From Leuctra nigra (lineage: Eukaryota; Arthropoda; Insecta; Plecoptera; Leuctridae), in the NCBI GenBank assembly GCA_934045905.1, contig OW203762.1:38975702-39039701 (forward strand): DNA of 64,000 nt, read 5' to 3'. Positions 27,301 through 37,842 of the stretch are shown here, piece after piece. The position numbers and the translations under genes are program-made. The stretch's first letter is position 1, and every line of letters starts with the position of its first letter. The notes under the pieces were generated by a model. It made no database searches. It had not been told where the DNA came from and saw only the letters and a program-made list of their open reading frames with translations.

Positions 27301-27475
27301 TGTCTGCTTGTCCCATTAGTCGCATGGTGTCGTGGCCGAGCACATAGAGCTGGCGAGAATACAGATCTTCGTCGATATCTTCATTGTGATCACCAGACGC
27401 CTTTGATGACCCCAGCAATGGCGAAGAATGCTCTGTCTTCAATTTCTTAGCCGCAGATTTCCAGGTTTGATACAT
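24377..27475 (-). CDS. Uba1-like: Intronless UBA1-type ubiquitin-activating enzyme E1
   Basis: This 1032-residue protein should start the ubiquitin pathway: it adenylates ubiquitin with ATP, holds it as a thioester, and passes it to E2 enzymes in cytosol and nucleus. Domain order matches UBA1 (human about 1058 aa). There is a lysine-rich N-terminus, then an inactive adenylation half (about 35-190, arginine finger R41 in LYSRQLYVLG) with the first catalytic-cysteine half-domain. The active adenylation half follows (about 420-600, GAGALG 451-456, D480, K504, D552), then the second half-domain with catalytic C608 in IPVCTL, and a C-terminal ubiquitin-fold domain (about 935-1025). Two ATP-site positions depart from the family: NLNRQ reads NLSTQ (T491 replaces the arginine at human 515) and DN reads DT (T553). 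The ATG at 27473-27475 gives the full expected N-terminus. The frame runs unbroken with no intron, which suggests a retrocopy, but no poly-A tract remains. Family identity is certain; activity is not. Confidence 0.95.
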   Translation of the reverse strand: MYQTWKSAAKKLKTEHSSPLLGSSKASGDHNEDIDEDLYSRQLYVLGHDTMRLMGQADILISGLGGLGVEIAKNVILSGVKSVTLHDESLCQMSDLSSQFYLTDLDIRKNRAEACLSQLAELNAYVYTQAYTEPLTIDFIKQFKVVVLTETGITDQLWISEVTRANDIALVIGDTRGLFGQVFCDFGKEFTVVDTNGEPPASALIVNISRDSDGIVTCVDDVQHGLQDGDYVTFSEVVGMTELNGCDPKRIQVLGPYSFKIGDCSGYSDYVSDGIVTQLKIPKVIHFKPLSESLKSPEFVMTDSAKSDRPAKLHLAFNTLHNFVARYRRFPKPWNTIDACAFLTMAKSSGIAENCDSDLLKTFVKISSGSLGPMNSVIGGIVAQEVMKACSGKFNPIFQWLYFDAIECLPDLMTVWEGECQPTDCRYDGQTAVFGNDFQQRLEKLHYFVVGAGALGCELLKNFAMMGVGASDEGRVTVTDMDFISKSNLSTQFLYRASDVDVLKSTIAVEAAWRMNTAMNIIADGNRFCPATENIYDQKFFMKLDGVANAVDTVEDRRYVDEMCVLYQKVLLDSGILGTKGSTQVVIPFLTESYNSSQDPQEKSIPVCTLTDYPNSVEHTLQWARNQFDHLFKTSVENSAHYLSNSSLFMNVLEKKPLSLQLENLRTLKQALLDERPLVFQDCIAWARRYFQDQFYNQIRQLLFNCPADQLTEHGTRFWSGLKRCPVPLTFNVADPLHFNFITAAANLKARVYGITEVSNRQVIKMMLEGVSVEPFTPCDRANSSETVEQLNRSEEVALLRLDLWSRIRLSGLQITPQHFEKDDNTKLHMDFIVAASSLRASNYNIPQVDRFKSTMFVGKIIPAIATASSVAAGLVCLELYKLIQGHRDISLYKNGYFNLALPFFCSSEPLPAVKQTICIYREWSLWNRCFVEGELTLADFCDYFMQNHGLTVTKVLHDDSVIYATWVPKEKLEIRMKMTMSELVNVMSRKKIAQHPNALDFQIVGHYVDRPEVEVPFPIVRYNIPNNSCES

Positions 27476-27985
27476 ACCAAAGCTTTTTTATTTTTATTTT
27501 CTGTGAAATGATTATAAAATAACTTTTAAAAACTTTGTTCACCTTTCTGGGGATACTTGGCAGAAAAAAACAAGTGTATACAGTACATAACTTTAGTGAG
27601 AGCACTGCCTTCCTTTTGCTAATTGTTCAGAGTCATTGAATTCAAATATGAAATTGTCGCTTTATGTGGCTCCAGATAACTTTCCCGAAACTATTATATT
27701 ACCATAATTTATTTTTCCCATATCAAAATATTTTAATATTCCAATTTGGGAGTGTTGAAAAATATTAGAAGCAATGTGTATAACTAAAATTGTCATATAC
27801 GTGCTCAATGTTGAATGATTAACAATATTCTGGTTACTTTATAATACAGAATAATGCCTATAGTGTACTTCACTTTGTGGGCTTTAGTCAACGTCTGTTG
27901 GGCTTTAGTTATCTCCTCCATCCTAGATTAAAAGTATGAAGACTTCGTTTTTCAGCCATTAAAGTGAATATGCCACTGTACATCA

Positions 27986-28230
27986 CTATGAAGAGAGTTC
28001 ATCATGTCTCTGAACAAACTGTTTTATATCGACATTTCCAATTAGTTCTCGATCGTGGAATCTCATTCTCTCCGTCGGTCGAGAAGTCTGGAAGCGATCC
28101 AGCGGCGTCCCGACGTACAAGATGAGAGTTTCGATCACATCAGGTGCAGGACAAATCATATATTGAACATTTAGTTCTTCTATAGTGCAGAGAGTGTCAA
28201 TCCAATAGAGTATTCTGTTAGGAATACGCT
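27986..28230 (-). CDS. Candidate C-terminal exon of an unrecognised protein
   Basis: An open frame runs on the minus strand to a TAG at 27986-27988. It encodes about 80 residues with a natural-looking composition and codon mix (it contains WIDTLCTIEELNVQY and ends HDELSS). A good 3' splice-site sequence (GTTCCACAG) lies just before the segment at 28231-28239, so this could be a last exon joined to sequence further upstream. Read as an unspliced ORF it extends to an ATG at 28330 (114 aa), but the first 30 or so residues look less protein-like. I recognise no domain. It lies about 500 bases upstream of the E1 gene on the same strand. A chance ORF is quite possible. Confidence 0.25.
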
Positions 28231-29190
28231 CTGTGGAACACGTTGATAAGCGCGCCATATTCAAGCATGTTGTTCTACTTTTCATTACACTTGGAATGAA
28301 AACAAACCCCATTAATTTGCAAGTGATCAAGGTGCGTTACATTTTCTTTATCGATGGAGTTTTTTTGACAAACGTATCAAATTGAGCTTAGAATGTAAAT
28401 TCTTAATTCTTGACCTGTTTTGACGATTTTCTTTTAAATATGATAATAATATGCTGGATTCAATGGCAATGCAAAATTTAATCATTATTGGCCCAACATG
28501 TAATTTTTAATGTCTCACACAAAGACAGGATTTTCCTTAAAAAACAGAGAAATCTATAACAAGAAATGCTGAATACAAGAAGCGTTTCACGCTCGCGATC
28601 ACAGTATATTGATATAAAATTTTAAAATGAATCACGTAACAATTTTGTAGATGAACTTTATTAGTTTTAAAATAGCTTCCTCTCTATTTTAGATAATGTT
28701 TAACTCTCTTTTTAAAGATTATTACCATTTTCTCACATCCTTCAATTCTACACTATTTTACACAAACTTTTTTGAACAAAGATTTACGTTTTAACTAAGG
28801 CATACGTAGTTTTTACCAAATCGAATATTGTTACTGGTGTATTTGTTAAAATACACGTTACCAACTTTGGAATATTATGTATTTGACAACACAGTTCGGC
28901 GCGCCACTGGCTTCTTCTTCCCGTTTCTTTATTCTCTCGCCCAAGAGTATTATCATCCATTATTCATTAGGCAACTGTTTACGATGGCTCCCGATGTCCA
29001 TATAATAGTCCGACCTCTCGTCTACAGCGTCTTCGTGGCCGTGGTGGAGATGTGCTCTTTGACACTGACACGACGCCAGGTCGCGTGGAGCGACTCAAAC
29101 ACAACTTCATGGAAAGTGAAGCAGAAGAGAGGGATGATAGAAGTGGTCTTTCTTTGATCACAATATTTATTCACAGAGGAATATGAACTA

Positions 29191-29245
29191 CTAGAAAAAC
29201 GCTGTTTGTAACTCGTTGATGAGCGAGCCTTCGTATTGCATGCGA
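29191..29245 (-). mobile_element. Solo 3' end of a HINE
   Basis: On the minus strand this stretch matches the 3' terminus of the two full HINEs. It has GCTCGCTCATCAACG, a weaker hairpin (CGCT/AGCG arms), a T-run, and CTAG at 29194-29191 followed by host T. Similarity stops after about 50 bases, so it is a truncated or very diverged copy. It lies about 360 bases left of the nested hAT cluster. Confidence 0.6.
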
Positions 29246-29720
29246 ATCAATATTCGTGTGAAAGTTGCTGCTCTATAATGGACCTCGGAAATCAAAGGAG
29301 CAGTAATTTAAAGAATAATTATCACTGCAGCAGTGATCATTTTTCTTTACATTTCGTTGAAGAAATTTGTCAAATATTTCAAACCAACCGAAAAATGTCG
29401 GTGAATCGACACGTCGTAATAAATTTTAAATGCAATCTTTTACTAAAAATAATGAACTTACTTGTATCTATTAAATGTGGTATCAAAATATTGACTCTTT
29501 AAAGTAAAGGCACAAGCAGTCTGCAGTAGGTAACATTAAAGTTTATTCCTACAGCTATTTAGGCCGTCTTATGAATCCCAAACATCAAATCTCAAAGGAT
29601 TTCGATGCAGGGACGACGCTAGGATTTTAATACAGGGGGGGGGCCTAGGTAGGGCAATAAACTTTTTAGGGGGGGCAAACGTATTTTCACATGTATATTT
29701 TCATATTGTGGCGTGGGGAT

Positions 29721-29973
29721 CAGGCGCGTAGTAACTAAATTTGCAAGGGGGGGGGGGGGGTCTGGGGGAGGGCCCCCCAGTAAAATGCAGGTCCGGGGCG
29801 CACAGCCCCGGAAAATTTTTGAATTTCAGACATCAATTTGGTGCATTTCTATGCGATTTTAACACTTTTAAAGCACATTGTTTTCTTGACACATAAATAT
29901 ATAAGTACATAGGGAGGGGTATTGAATCAGAGTAGGGATTCTCCCCCCATCCCCCCCCCTTCCTACGCGCCTG
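29721..29973. mobile_element. Inner hAT-like MITE, 253 bp
   Basis: The ends are CAGGCGCGTAG (29721-29731) and CTACGCGCCTG (29963-29973). An exact 8-bp duplication GTGGGGAT lies at 29713-29720 and 29974-29981. Long G and C runs lie inside the ends (29747-29760 and 29951-29959). It is non-coding and is nested within the element at 29608-31573. Confidence 0.9.
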
Positions 29974-30026
29974 GTGGGGATAATTAAAAAACTGAAGCCT
30001 TCAAAAAATTATCCCTATACACTAAT

Positions 30027-31048
30027 TGAGCGAGCGTAGCGAGCGTCACCACGGTACTCTTATGGCACTTTCTCTGTGTGTTTTTTTTTTTGTTTTTTTT
30101 TTTTGTTTTTTTTGTGGTCACAGCCCAGGTCAAACCGCTCAAGCAATCGATCTGAAATTTTGTACACATACTAACGTACTCTATGCGGTCCCTGGGATCG
30201 TTTTTGAACGGGCTCCCGTGATTGGTTCAAATTAAAAAAAAATTATCTTTCGATTGGTTGCATCAATCAATTTGAAATTAAGCAAAAACATTGCAACCAA
30301 CATTGTACCCAATCATAACAAGTTTCAGCCAAATCCTCCTATTGGTTCAAATTTAAAACCATTTTTCATGTGATTTTTGACATTTAAACTAGAACAGATT
30401 GACCGATCAACTTAAAACTTCGCGTGGTCATTGGTACCAACATTTTAGGTATTTTTGCCAATTTTCAGTCTAATCTGTCGTTATTTTCAAAAGTTTTGTC
30501 ATTTTAAGGTCATTTTATTCCATAATCTTGAAAAATGTATACTAAATTGTCATCCCTGCCTTCTTTAAGCTTCTGTTCCAAGGCAAGGCCTGTAGAGCAG
30601 CCAAGCTATCCACAATGTACAGTAAAATGAAAGCATTTTTGAGCTAGCGCATAAAATCGGATGCAGTACGAAGGCCAAATCCTCTAATTGGTTTAAGTTT
30701 AAATAATGTCTTCTGATTGGCCGACAATAAAAATGTTCACATTAAGTTCAAATTTTGCATGGTGATCAAGACCAACTTAATATTAAATTTTACATACCTA
30801 TTGTAAGCCCAATCAGTCAAGTATTAATTGTAATTTTACGAGTTTAGTATGGGATGTCACAAGAGATTTCTGGAGAAGGTATGTAGGTAAGACTTCACGA
30901 CACAATGGATCTGTTATTCATCCAGAGTATTATGGAGATTGAAAAATTGCAGAGAAAATCGTCTTGTGCCGTGTCGTGCATCGTTACTATGGGGATGTTG
31001 CATGTTCTGTGCTCGCTCATCAACGCGTTACACTGAGCGTTTTCCTAG
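30027..31048 (+). mobile_element. HINE (non-autonomous Helentron), copy B, uninterrupted
   Basis: This 1022-bp element starts TGAGCGAGCG after host T and ends CTAG (31045-31048) before host T. The inverted copy of the 5' end, GCTCGCTCA, is at 31011-31019. It overlaps the first arm of a 6-bp-stem hairpin (31014-31019 with 31034-31039). The loop holds the palindrome AACGCGTT. It is highly similar over its length to copy A in opposite orientation and lacks the nested 326-bp element. It lies inside the hAT-like element at 29608-31573. Confidence 0.85.
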
Positions 31049-31051
31049 TTT

Positions 31052-31320
31052 TTATGAACTATCCTCCCACCATTTTTCGTCCCTTACCATTTCCCAAGAC
31101 TCTCCACTTTTCCCACAGCCACCTTCACTCCACTCATCCACTTCGTTCGCGGTCTCCCTAGTCCCTGCATTTCTTTTCCCTCCCATTGCTGCTCTATCTG
31201 CCTTCCTTCTCGGTATCCTCTCTTGTCCCATCCCTTTCAATCGACCAAACCATTTCAATCTCTCCTTTCCTAATTTGAAACTTATAGAGTCGCCATTGCT
31301 TATTTTTTAGCTCCGTATCT
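31052..31320 (-). pseudogene. C-terminal fragment of a LINE reverse transcriptase
   Basis: On the minus strand the translation contains LKWFGRLKGMGQERIPRR, then a Lys/Gly/Arg-rich stretch and ESWEMVRDEKWWEDS. This follows the tail found in many insect LINE polyproteins (pattern RWFGHVxRM...RIPK...GRPRxRW...SWEEVRxxAxDRxxW). The canonical GRPRKRW part has decayed, there is no catalytic domain, and no start codon. It sits immediately right of HINE copy B, inside the outer hAT-like element. Confidence 0.6.
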
Positions 31321-32354
31321 TATCCAATTTTTGTCAACCCTGCTATACTTCTTAGGAACTTCATTATGACTGGCACACGAAAGTCGCCTATTTGTAAAAC
31401 ATTTTCAGCTGAAGTTTTATTTGATAATTTGAACAGTGCAAAAAATTGAAGAAAAGTATAGAATATCAAGATATTTATTTTCCCACATTTGGTTTGGGGG
31501 GGCACAAGGGGGGGCCGCGCTAATGTTTGGGGGGGCCGTGGCCCCCCCAGGCCCCCCCTTAGCGTCGTCCCTGTTTCGATGAAACATTAATTCAGAGACT
31601 AGATTTGCTTATGAACTAAATCCACCCCAATCTCATAAGAAACTGCTATGAACGTAATGACCCTTGTCACTATGATTTCTTATCTCGCTCCAATCTCGCA
31701 TAATATAATTCGTATCCATCTTGTTTTCACCATCCCTATGTGCATGTTATTATGAAATCTACAAAAGAGGTTTCGTGACAGAAAGACATGAGAACTTGAA
31801 CAGTTTGACAGTTGAATAATTGTTGTGAAGACCTCCCGACCTCGAACATCATCGGTCACTTCTCTCGGATGCGACGTTTTCATTTGTCAGTTGTCGCGGC
31901 GATCCCCCTGCTCCCCAGTGACTCGTCCAGAGATGGCGATCGAATCGCTGACTTAACGCCAAAGTCTGCGCTCAAAAGAAAGGGTTAGTTTTAGAGTTAT
32001 GTTGGAAACTTTTTTTTAATTATACATGGTTTATATGAAAATGATAAAATGTCAAATATCATGTCATATGATAATAAAAAGTACACCGATCCTACACCAT
32101 CTCTCAATTTTTATTGAAACGTACACTTTTCGCTTCGCTTCAAAAAATTAAAGGTAGGTACCTTTTGTTTTGCTTTAAAAAATGCTGTGTTTTGGAAAGT
32201 AACGATAAAACAAATATTAAACTAATTTCGATATTGTTATCAAGACCATCATTTATTAGTTTGATAACCAAAACCCATAATATTTAATAAACTTGTTGAT
32301 TGATATGGACAAATGTTGGTTTTTAACTTGTCAATTTACGTCGAGATGTTAATA

Positions 32355-32425
32355 ATTACAGTTGGGTCAGTACTGAGGGCACTCGCCTATCCAGGAAACA
32401 TGGGTTCGATCCCACTCGATGGTTA
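32355..32425 (+). mobile_element. tRNA-derived SINE head or tRNA pseudogene
   Basis: TGGGTCAGTACTGAGGGC resembles a Pol III A box. GGGTTCGATCCC (32402-32413) is a good B box at about tRNA spacing, with a CTCGCCTATCCAGG anticodon-arm-like stretch between. It does not fold to a full tRNA, and the body beyond is eroded. Confidence 0.5.
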
Positions 32426-33493
32426 TGCGTTTAAATACGTGATATATGCACAGCACTACTGTTTTATATACATAAAACAGAAACAAGAGTGTGTGTATTT
32501 TATGATAGCTCATCGTAATATTGAACATGATTTAATCACAGTAGACAACACGAGTTTGCTTTCACAAAAATGGTTAGAAACTTTGTATTTTGTTATCAAA
32601 CTGTTCACGAATGAACATATCCTTCAATTTGAATAATAGTGAGATATTGTGTATCCAGTTCGCATGTCTACGATACATTTCAATACGGATACTAGCTACT
32701 TACGTGTTCTATAACACCGAAACATACCCAAGCTCAAGGCCAATGAGGGTGTATTTTTACACTGACCAACAGATAATGACCTAATTTCATCGTCCTTTCA
32801 GGAATACTTCATTATACAACTCATCTCAGCAAACCATCTACTATTTCAAAATATAACTTTCAGATCCCCATGTTTCGTCAGCCCCCGGCGTCTAATTAGG
32901 TAGGCAACGTGCTTCACTTAGCTGCCAGTTTGGCTGCTTACCTCCTAGGCGTAGAAGGAGGTCTCTTGTTTCCGAGTTCTCGACACTACGGCTTGGTGAA
33001 ACTCATCAAACTGCTAACAACACTGAAGTTAGCAAACAAGATGATCTTACATAGAAGCAGACATAAACTCATGTTTATGGAAATGGGATCGTTAATTAGA
33101 TGATGTTCCCAGTTCGAATAAGCTTATAGATGTGAGCTACAGGTCATACGTAGGTGAAACCATCTTAATAGACAATTAATTAGTTGTCGACCGGCCTGGG
33201 TTTTAGGAGGCCGTCACGGTGACGTATAAGATGACAATAAATAAGGAAATATTTGACTTTTGAATGGAAGTGCAGTGGGTTGGAAAATCACTGGTTTGGA
33301 TGCGCAGAGGCGAATGCGCTCTGGAGCGGGAAACTGCCCGAGATAAGTTCTCTCTCTGATTTTCCAGACCGCCCATTGAGCTTGAATTATTTGAAATACT
33401 TTTAGTTTTCAAACAGAAGTTGAGCGGAAGCCGACTGGGGATTGATTTTCATTGTAGCTCCGCTTGGAACGTTAGGGAATTAATCACACTTGC

Positions 33494-34060
33494 GGTGTCG
33501 GAGGATCATCGGGCTCATCACGGTGCTGGTGTCGGAGGATCATCGCGGTGCTTGGTGTCGGAGGATCATCGCGGTGCTGGTGTCGGAGGATCGTCGCGGT
33601 GCTGGTGTCGGAGGATCATCGCGGTGCTTGGTGTCGGAGGATCATCGCGGTGCTGGTGTGGGAGGATCATCGCGGTGCTGGTGTCGGAGGATCATCGCGG
33701 TGCTTGGTGTCGGAGGATCATCGCGGTGCTGGTGTCGGAGGATCGTCGGGCTCATCACGGTGCTGGTGTCGGAGGATCGTCGGGCTCATCCCAGTGCTGG
33801 TGTGGGAGGATCATCGCGGTGCTGGTGTCGGAGAATCATCGCGCTCATCGCGGCGCTTGTGTCGGAGGATCATCGCGGTGCTGGTGTCGGAGGATCGTCG
33901 GGCTCATCACGGTGCTGGTGTCGGAGGATCGTCGGGCTCATCCCAGTGCTGGTGTGGGAGGATCATCGCGGTGCTGGTGTCGGAGAATCATCGCGCTCAT
34001 CGCGGCGCTTGTGTCGGAGGATCATCGCGGTGCTGGTGTCGGAGGATCGTCGGGCTCATT
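33494..34060. repeat. 25/26-bp GC-rich minisatellite with 152-bp higher-order repeat
   Basis: The unit is roughly GTGTCGGAGGATCATCGCGG plus TGCTG, about twenty copies, some 26 bp long. A composite block starting GATCGTCGGGCTCATCAC is duplicated exactly at 33741-33892 and 33893-34044, and a third copy begins at 34045. The unit length is not a multiple of three and has few stops, so all three plus frames stay open (189-263 codons). I regard those ORFs as artefacts. Confidence 0.9.
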
Positions 34061-37000
34061 ACTGCTCAAAGGTCGTCGTTCTGGAACTTGAAGAGACTAC
34101 ACTCTACTTATTTTTAATAGTTGCTTTAATATTTCTTGGCCCAGTACATCTCACCCCCGCTGGTGTAAGACCCATGCCGAGCCGAGGCCCCTCTGCCACC
34201 CCCACCCGCCCCCGGGGGCGGTACAGATCGAGTAAATCAGAGGGAAATGGGGGGCGGAACACAAGAGCGGTGGAATATTAAAATTTGGCGCCGAGCGGGC
34301 AATAAGTAAGACCCCACCATGTTCAATCCCATTTTGTTTTATTGTGATTTAAGAGAGTTTTGCACGTTATTTTAGGCCAAAAAATAAAATAAAATTACCA
34401 TAGAGCCAGAAGAGATAAACGCCCACACTTTTGCAAAATGGTTAGGACGCATATTCTTCCTCAAACACAGCGAATCCGCGATAAAACTTTAGAAATGTTT
34501 ATACATTTTCATAAAATGAGTGATTTATTATCTTTTTTTATCGTCGTAGTAAATAATATGACGTTTTACAGTTTACCTAGGTGTTGTTTACCCGGTGTGG
34601 TTTACCTAAGAACCAACACGTGAAAATTTGAGTTTACTTCATATTCAAGAAGATATTTTCTGTTTGAAAAGATACATTTTAATAACCTGACATGAACCTC
34701 AACATTGAAAGTGCCAGTGTGTAACATTGTACACTATTTCAGTTTTCGCATTTGAAACGTCGTGCGGACCTCGCAGTGTTGTCAAAAGTTTCGTGTCACG
34801 CCGGGGAGAAGAGTGCAATCTTTGATACCCAAGATTCTCGTGAGTCACGGTGAACTCTGGAACAAAAAATATTACTCCTAATCTGGCAATCTAGGCCAGG
34901 AAATTAGACTAGAATCGTTGCACAAAGGAACCAGCAATTTCGTGGCAGTTGAAAGGTGGCCTGATAATGACTAGGTGCAAGGAAGGAAGGTAATGATTGG
35001 CACAAGTCAAGAGTAAAGGTCAACTGAGAGTAAAGTGTCGTTGAGTTAGGTGCGGATGTGGTGAAAACTAGAACAATTTATAAACCACTTTGTAACAACG
35101 GAGACTTCGTGACGGAGCGAACAGGGCGACGAACTCACGACCGACTAGTCCGAGGATTATCGCCATTTTCTCGATTGTCTCACTTTCGTAAAAAGTCACT
35201 AAACAACTACATGGCTTAGTTCGGTTTCAGGTGACTTGATGATACGTTATTTGGAATTCACTCTGAGCAAAATACTACGTGAGTGTTTGACTTAAATGTT
35301 TTGAGACATGCACCAGTAGTGAAAAGCTAAAACAACAACAATTTAAAATCAATTTTCTAAAATATATTTAAAAAATTGTCAGGTAACTATTTCAATTACT
35401 TTTTCATTTCATACTTATTATAATTGTTCAATATTTGATTACAAATCTACTGCATGTGAAAGTTCATTTGAGTTAAAAACAGCATGGCGTTTACAGGGGT
35501 GTTGTGTATAGCGCAGTGTTTTGCTGTTGAGGTGTCATGGAGCAAGATTGCAAACTTGACAGTTCAGTGCTTCACTAATAGCAGAATGACATTGCTTGTT
35601 GTGAATAAGTTCATTCAAATGCAAGTCATCTTGGTATCTCAACTTGATGAAATAAGCAACAATTAGCATAATTTATCCTTTGAATAACAAAGCTCGAAAC
35701 ATGCGATCTCGATTAATCTCGAACTTTGATATGAATCGAAAGTTGAATCTAATAGTAAAGATGCCGCTCTGTTATTGTTCTGATTAAGTGTGTTGAATGT
35801 CTGCAGTAAGTATATCATGTATTTCTTCTAAGAAGCAGCCTGATAATCGAGGGCAGGGCAACTTGATGCATCGTATCCTGCATTATCGAGCCGAAGTGTT
35901 GGACTGGACGTGAATCCAGAGGCGCACAATCAAGCCGAATTCAACTTTATTGACGACTGTTTAGTAGGTAGACCAGTCAAACTCAAACGATGGGCCCTCC
36001 AGTCAAATAGCGCCAGTTTGCTACAATTAAAATATCGAATACAGAGTAACAAAAAGTGATTTGACTACTTTTTCTGAATAATGTACTAGAGTGATGAGGT
36101 CAAATCTTGGAGCAGGTCCTTAGGATGTTTTGGTTTATTTGTTCATGTTTTTAGCGCGTTATTGTAAGTTCATGTACCTATGTGCATTCTGATTTATGGT
36201 TAGTTTGACTTCGATTTTATAGCCTCTGGGAATGATTAAAATTTATGGACAGAAATAAATTTATTGAAAGGCTTCACAGAAAGGAGCCAGTTTGTAGCAA
36301 TTAAAATCTTGATTACAACTAGGTATTTCATTTTTTATTTATATTTTAATAGCTGATTTGAAATGGAAATTTGTGCTCATTTTGATTAAAGTCAATTCAA
36401 GATTTCCTTGTTGGAGATTTCGATACTTCTTGGAATATTAAAGTATGCAGATATTAACACAATTAAACTCACTGATAATTTATTCAAAAAATTTACTAAA
36501 TTAGTAATAATTAGTTATAATTTATTTGGAAATTTAACTGTGCCAGGATACTAAATGGTTTTACTCTTTCTCAAACCGACACAAACAAATAATTGATACG
36601 AGTCTGAGGTGCGTCGATTCTACTGATACTCCAGATTCAAAATAAACAGCTTATTTCTAAAATCAAATCGTGCTGAAACTTATTCGAAATAAGTACGGTA
36701 AAATGTTGCTGAATTGTACTTTGCCAGACTTTATCACTTTCAATAAATTTTGATGACATTCTTAATCCCTCTATCATATTTTCTCTCAAAAGTATGATTA
36801 GAGGCACTGCATGAATGTTATATTTGCTAAAAACATCAGGTCCTCTATTAATTCAGGTAGTCTGTACTGCCGCATCCAGGGGCCAGTTGTCACAGCCCTG
36901 CAAATTGCTGATGGCAATGCGAAGTGTAGGTGGCTGTGGAATGAAGATGGCTGTTGCAGAGGTTGGTATGATTGTCACGTACCCGTGGCACTGTTGCTGT

Positions 37001-37385
37001 CAGCAATAATATGATGACCTGTGGAGGTCGCCGATATTGGCAACACTGTAGAATACCGAGCACGGAACTGGGACCTGGGAATGTTCCCCTGATGTTCCCT
37101 CAACTTCGGAATCATTCCCGCTCACTGGGAATGTTGCTATCACGGTCTCACTATCTGCACGTCGCATACGAAGACTGGATATGTGAGTCGATTGCAAAAA
37201 TAAACCGTTTTGAATTATTTTTCAATTGATATCCAATTGAATTTTTAAATCACATAACAATACTTCGCACGATACTATTTTAAAAAAAATGTATTAGACT
37301 GTTATGTGAGTGGAACGTACTTGAATATGTCTGTACCTTAGAAGCAGAAGACCCGAAGTCCATTTTCTATATTTTTATTAATGGC

Positions 37386-37535
37386 AAGTGCATCACACAA
37401 AACAATTAAAATTGGGCAAGTTCAATTCTAGCCAATGAAATAGAGTTTTGCGTAAGACTCAGATTAGCTGATCATCAGCAGATTAGCTGATGATTGAAAA
37501 TGTAACATTTGATTTGTATAGTGTGATATGGACTT
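37386..37535. mobile_element. Small palindromic MITE, copy 2
   Basis: The ends AAGTGCATCACAC and GTATAGTGTGATATGGACTT match copy 1 at 17.9-18.1 kb. The interior differs and carries a short direct repeat GATTAGCTGAT (near 37462 and 37480). The span is 150 bp. Confidence 0.6.
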
Positions 37536-37816
37536 AATCAAGTTCTATCATTTACAAATTGACTGAAGTTCATTTGAAGGCAATAGAAAAGAATATCGAT
37601 ATTCATTTTATAATGATAGGCACACATATTCTGAAATAGGGGTCCGTGAGTTACGCTAAACCCCTTGCACATAATTGCATATAATTCAGTAATGAGTATA
37701 CGTAATTAATTTTTTCTAAATATAACTAATTGTGATTATTTTCAGTCATTTATCTGTTCTTTGTAAAACATATTTCAGCTAAAAATTAGTATTTAACATG
37801 GGTTTAAACATTTTTA

Positions 37817-37842
37817 GGGCCAGTCTTTCAATACTCAGCTAA
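37817..37842 (+). mobile_element. X-box MITE family, solo left end
   Basis: GGGCCAGTCTTTCAATACTC plus AGCTAA matches the family terminus. No interior or right end follows. Confidence 0.45.

Larger units (their letters stand above)
29608..31573. mobile_element. Outer hAT-like element containing nested insertions
   Basis: The terminal inverted repeats are CAGGGACGACGCTA (29608-29621) and its complement (31560-31573). They are flanked by a perfect 8-bp duplication TTTCGATG (29600-29607 and 31574-31581). The CAGGG start and 8-bp duplication are hAT hallmarks. G-rich and C-rich runs sit just inside both ends. Removing the inner hAT (253 plus 8 bp) and the HINE (about 1022 bp) leaves about 680 bp. 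Part of that is a LINE reverse-transcriptase fragment. No transposase is visible. Confidence 0.9.

Noticed and set aside
33420..34281. Three overlapping plus-strand ORFs of 189-263 codons
   Set aside because: They are the same 25/26-bp minisatellite read in rotating frames; the amino-acid repeats differ only by frame, and no flanking domain or start context supports a gene.
36811..37229. Overlapping ORFs on both strands
   Set aside because: Three frames are open in a locally GC-richer stretch; none has a domain, signal peptide or splice support.
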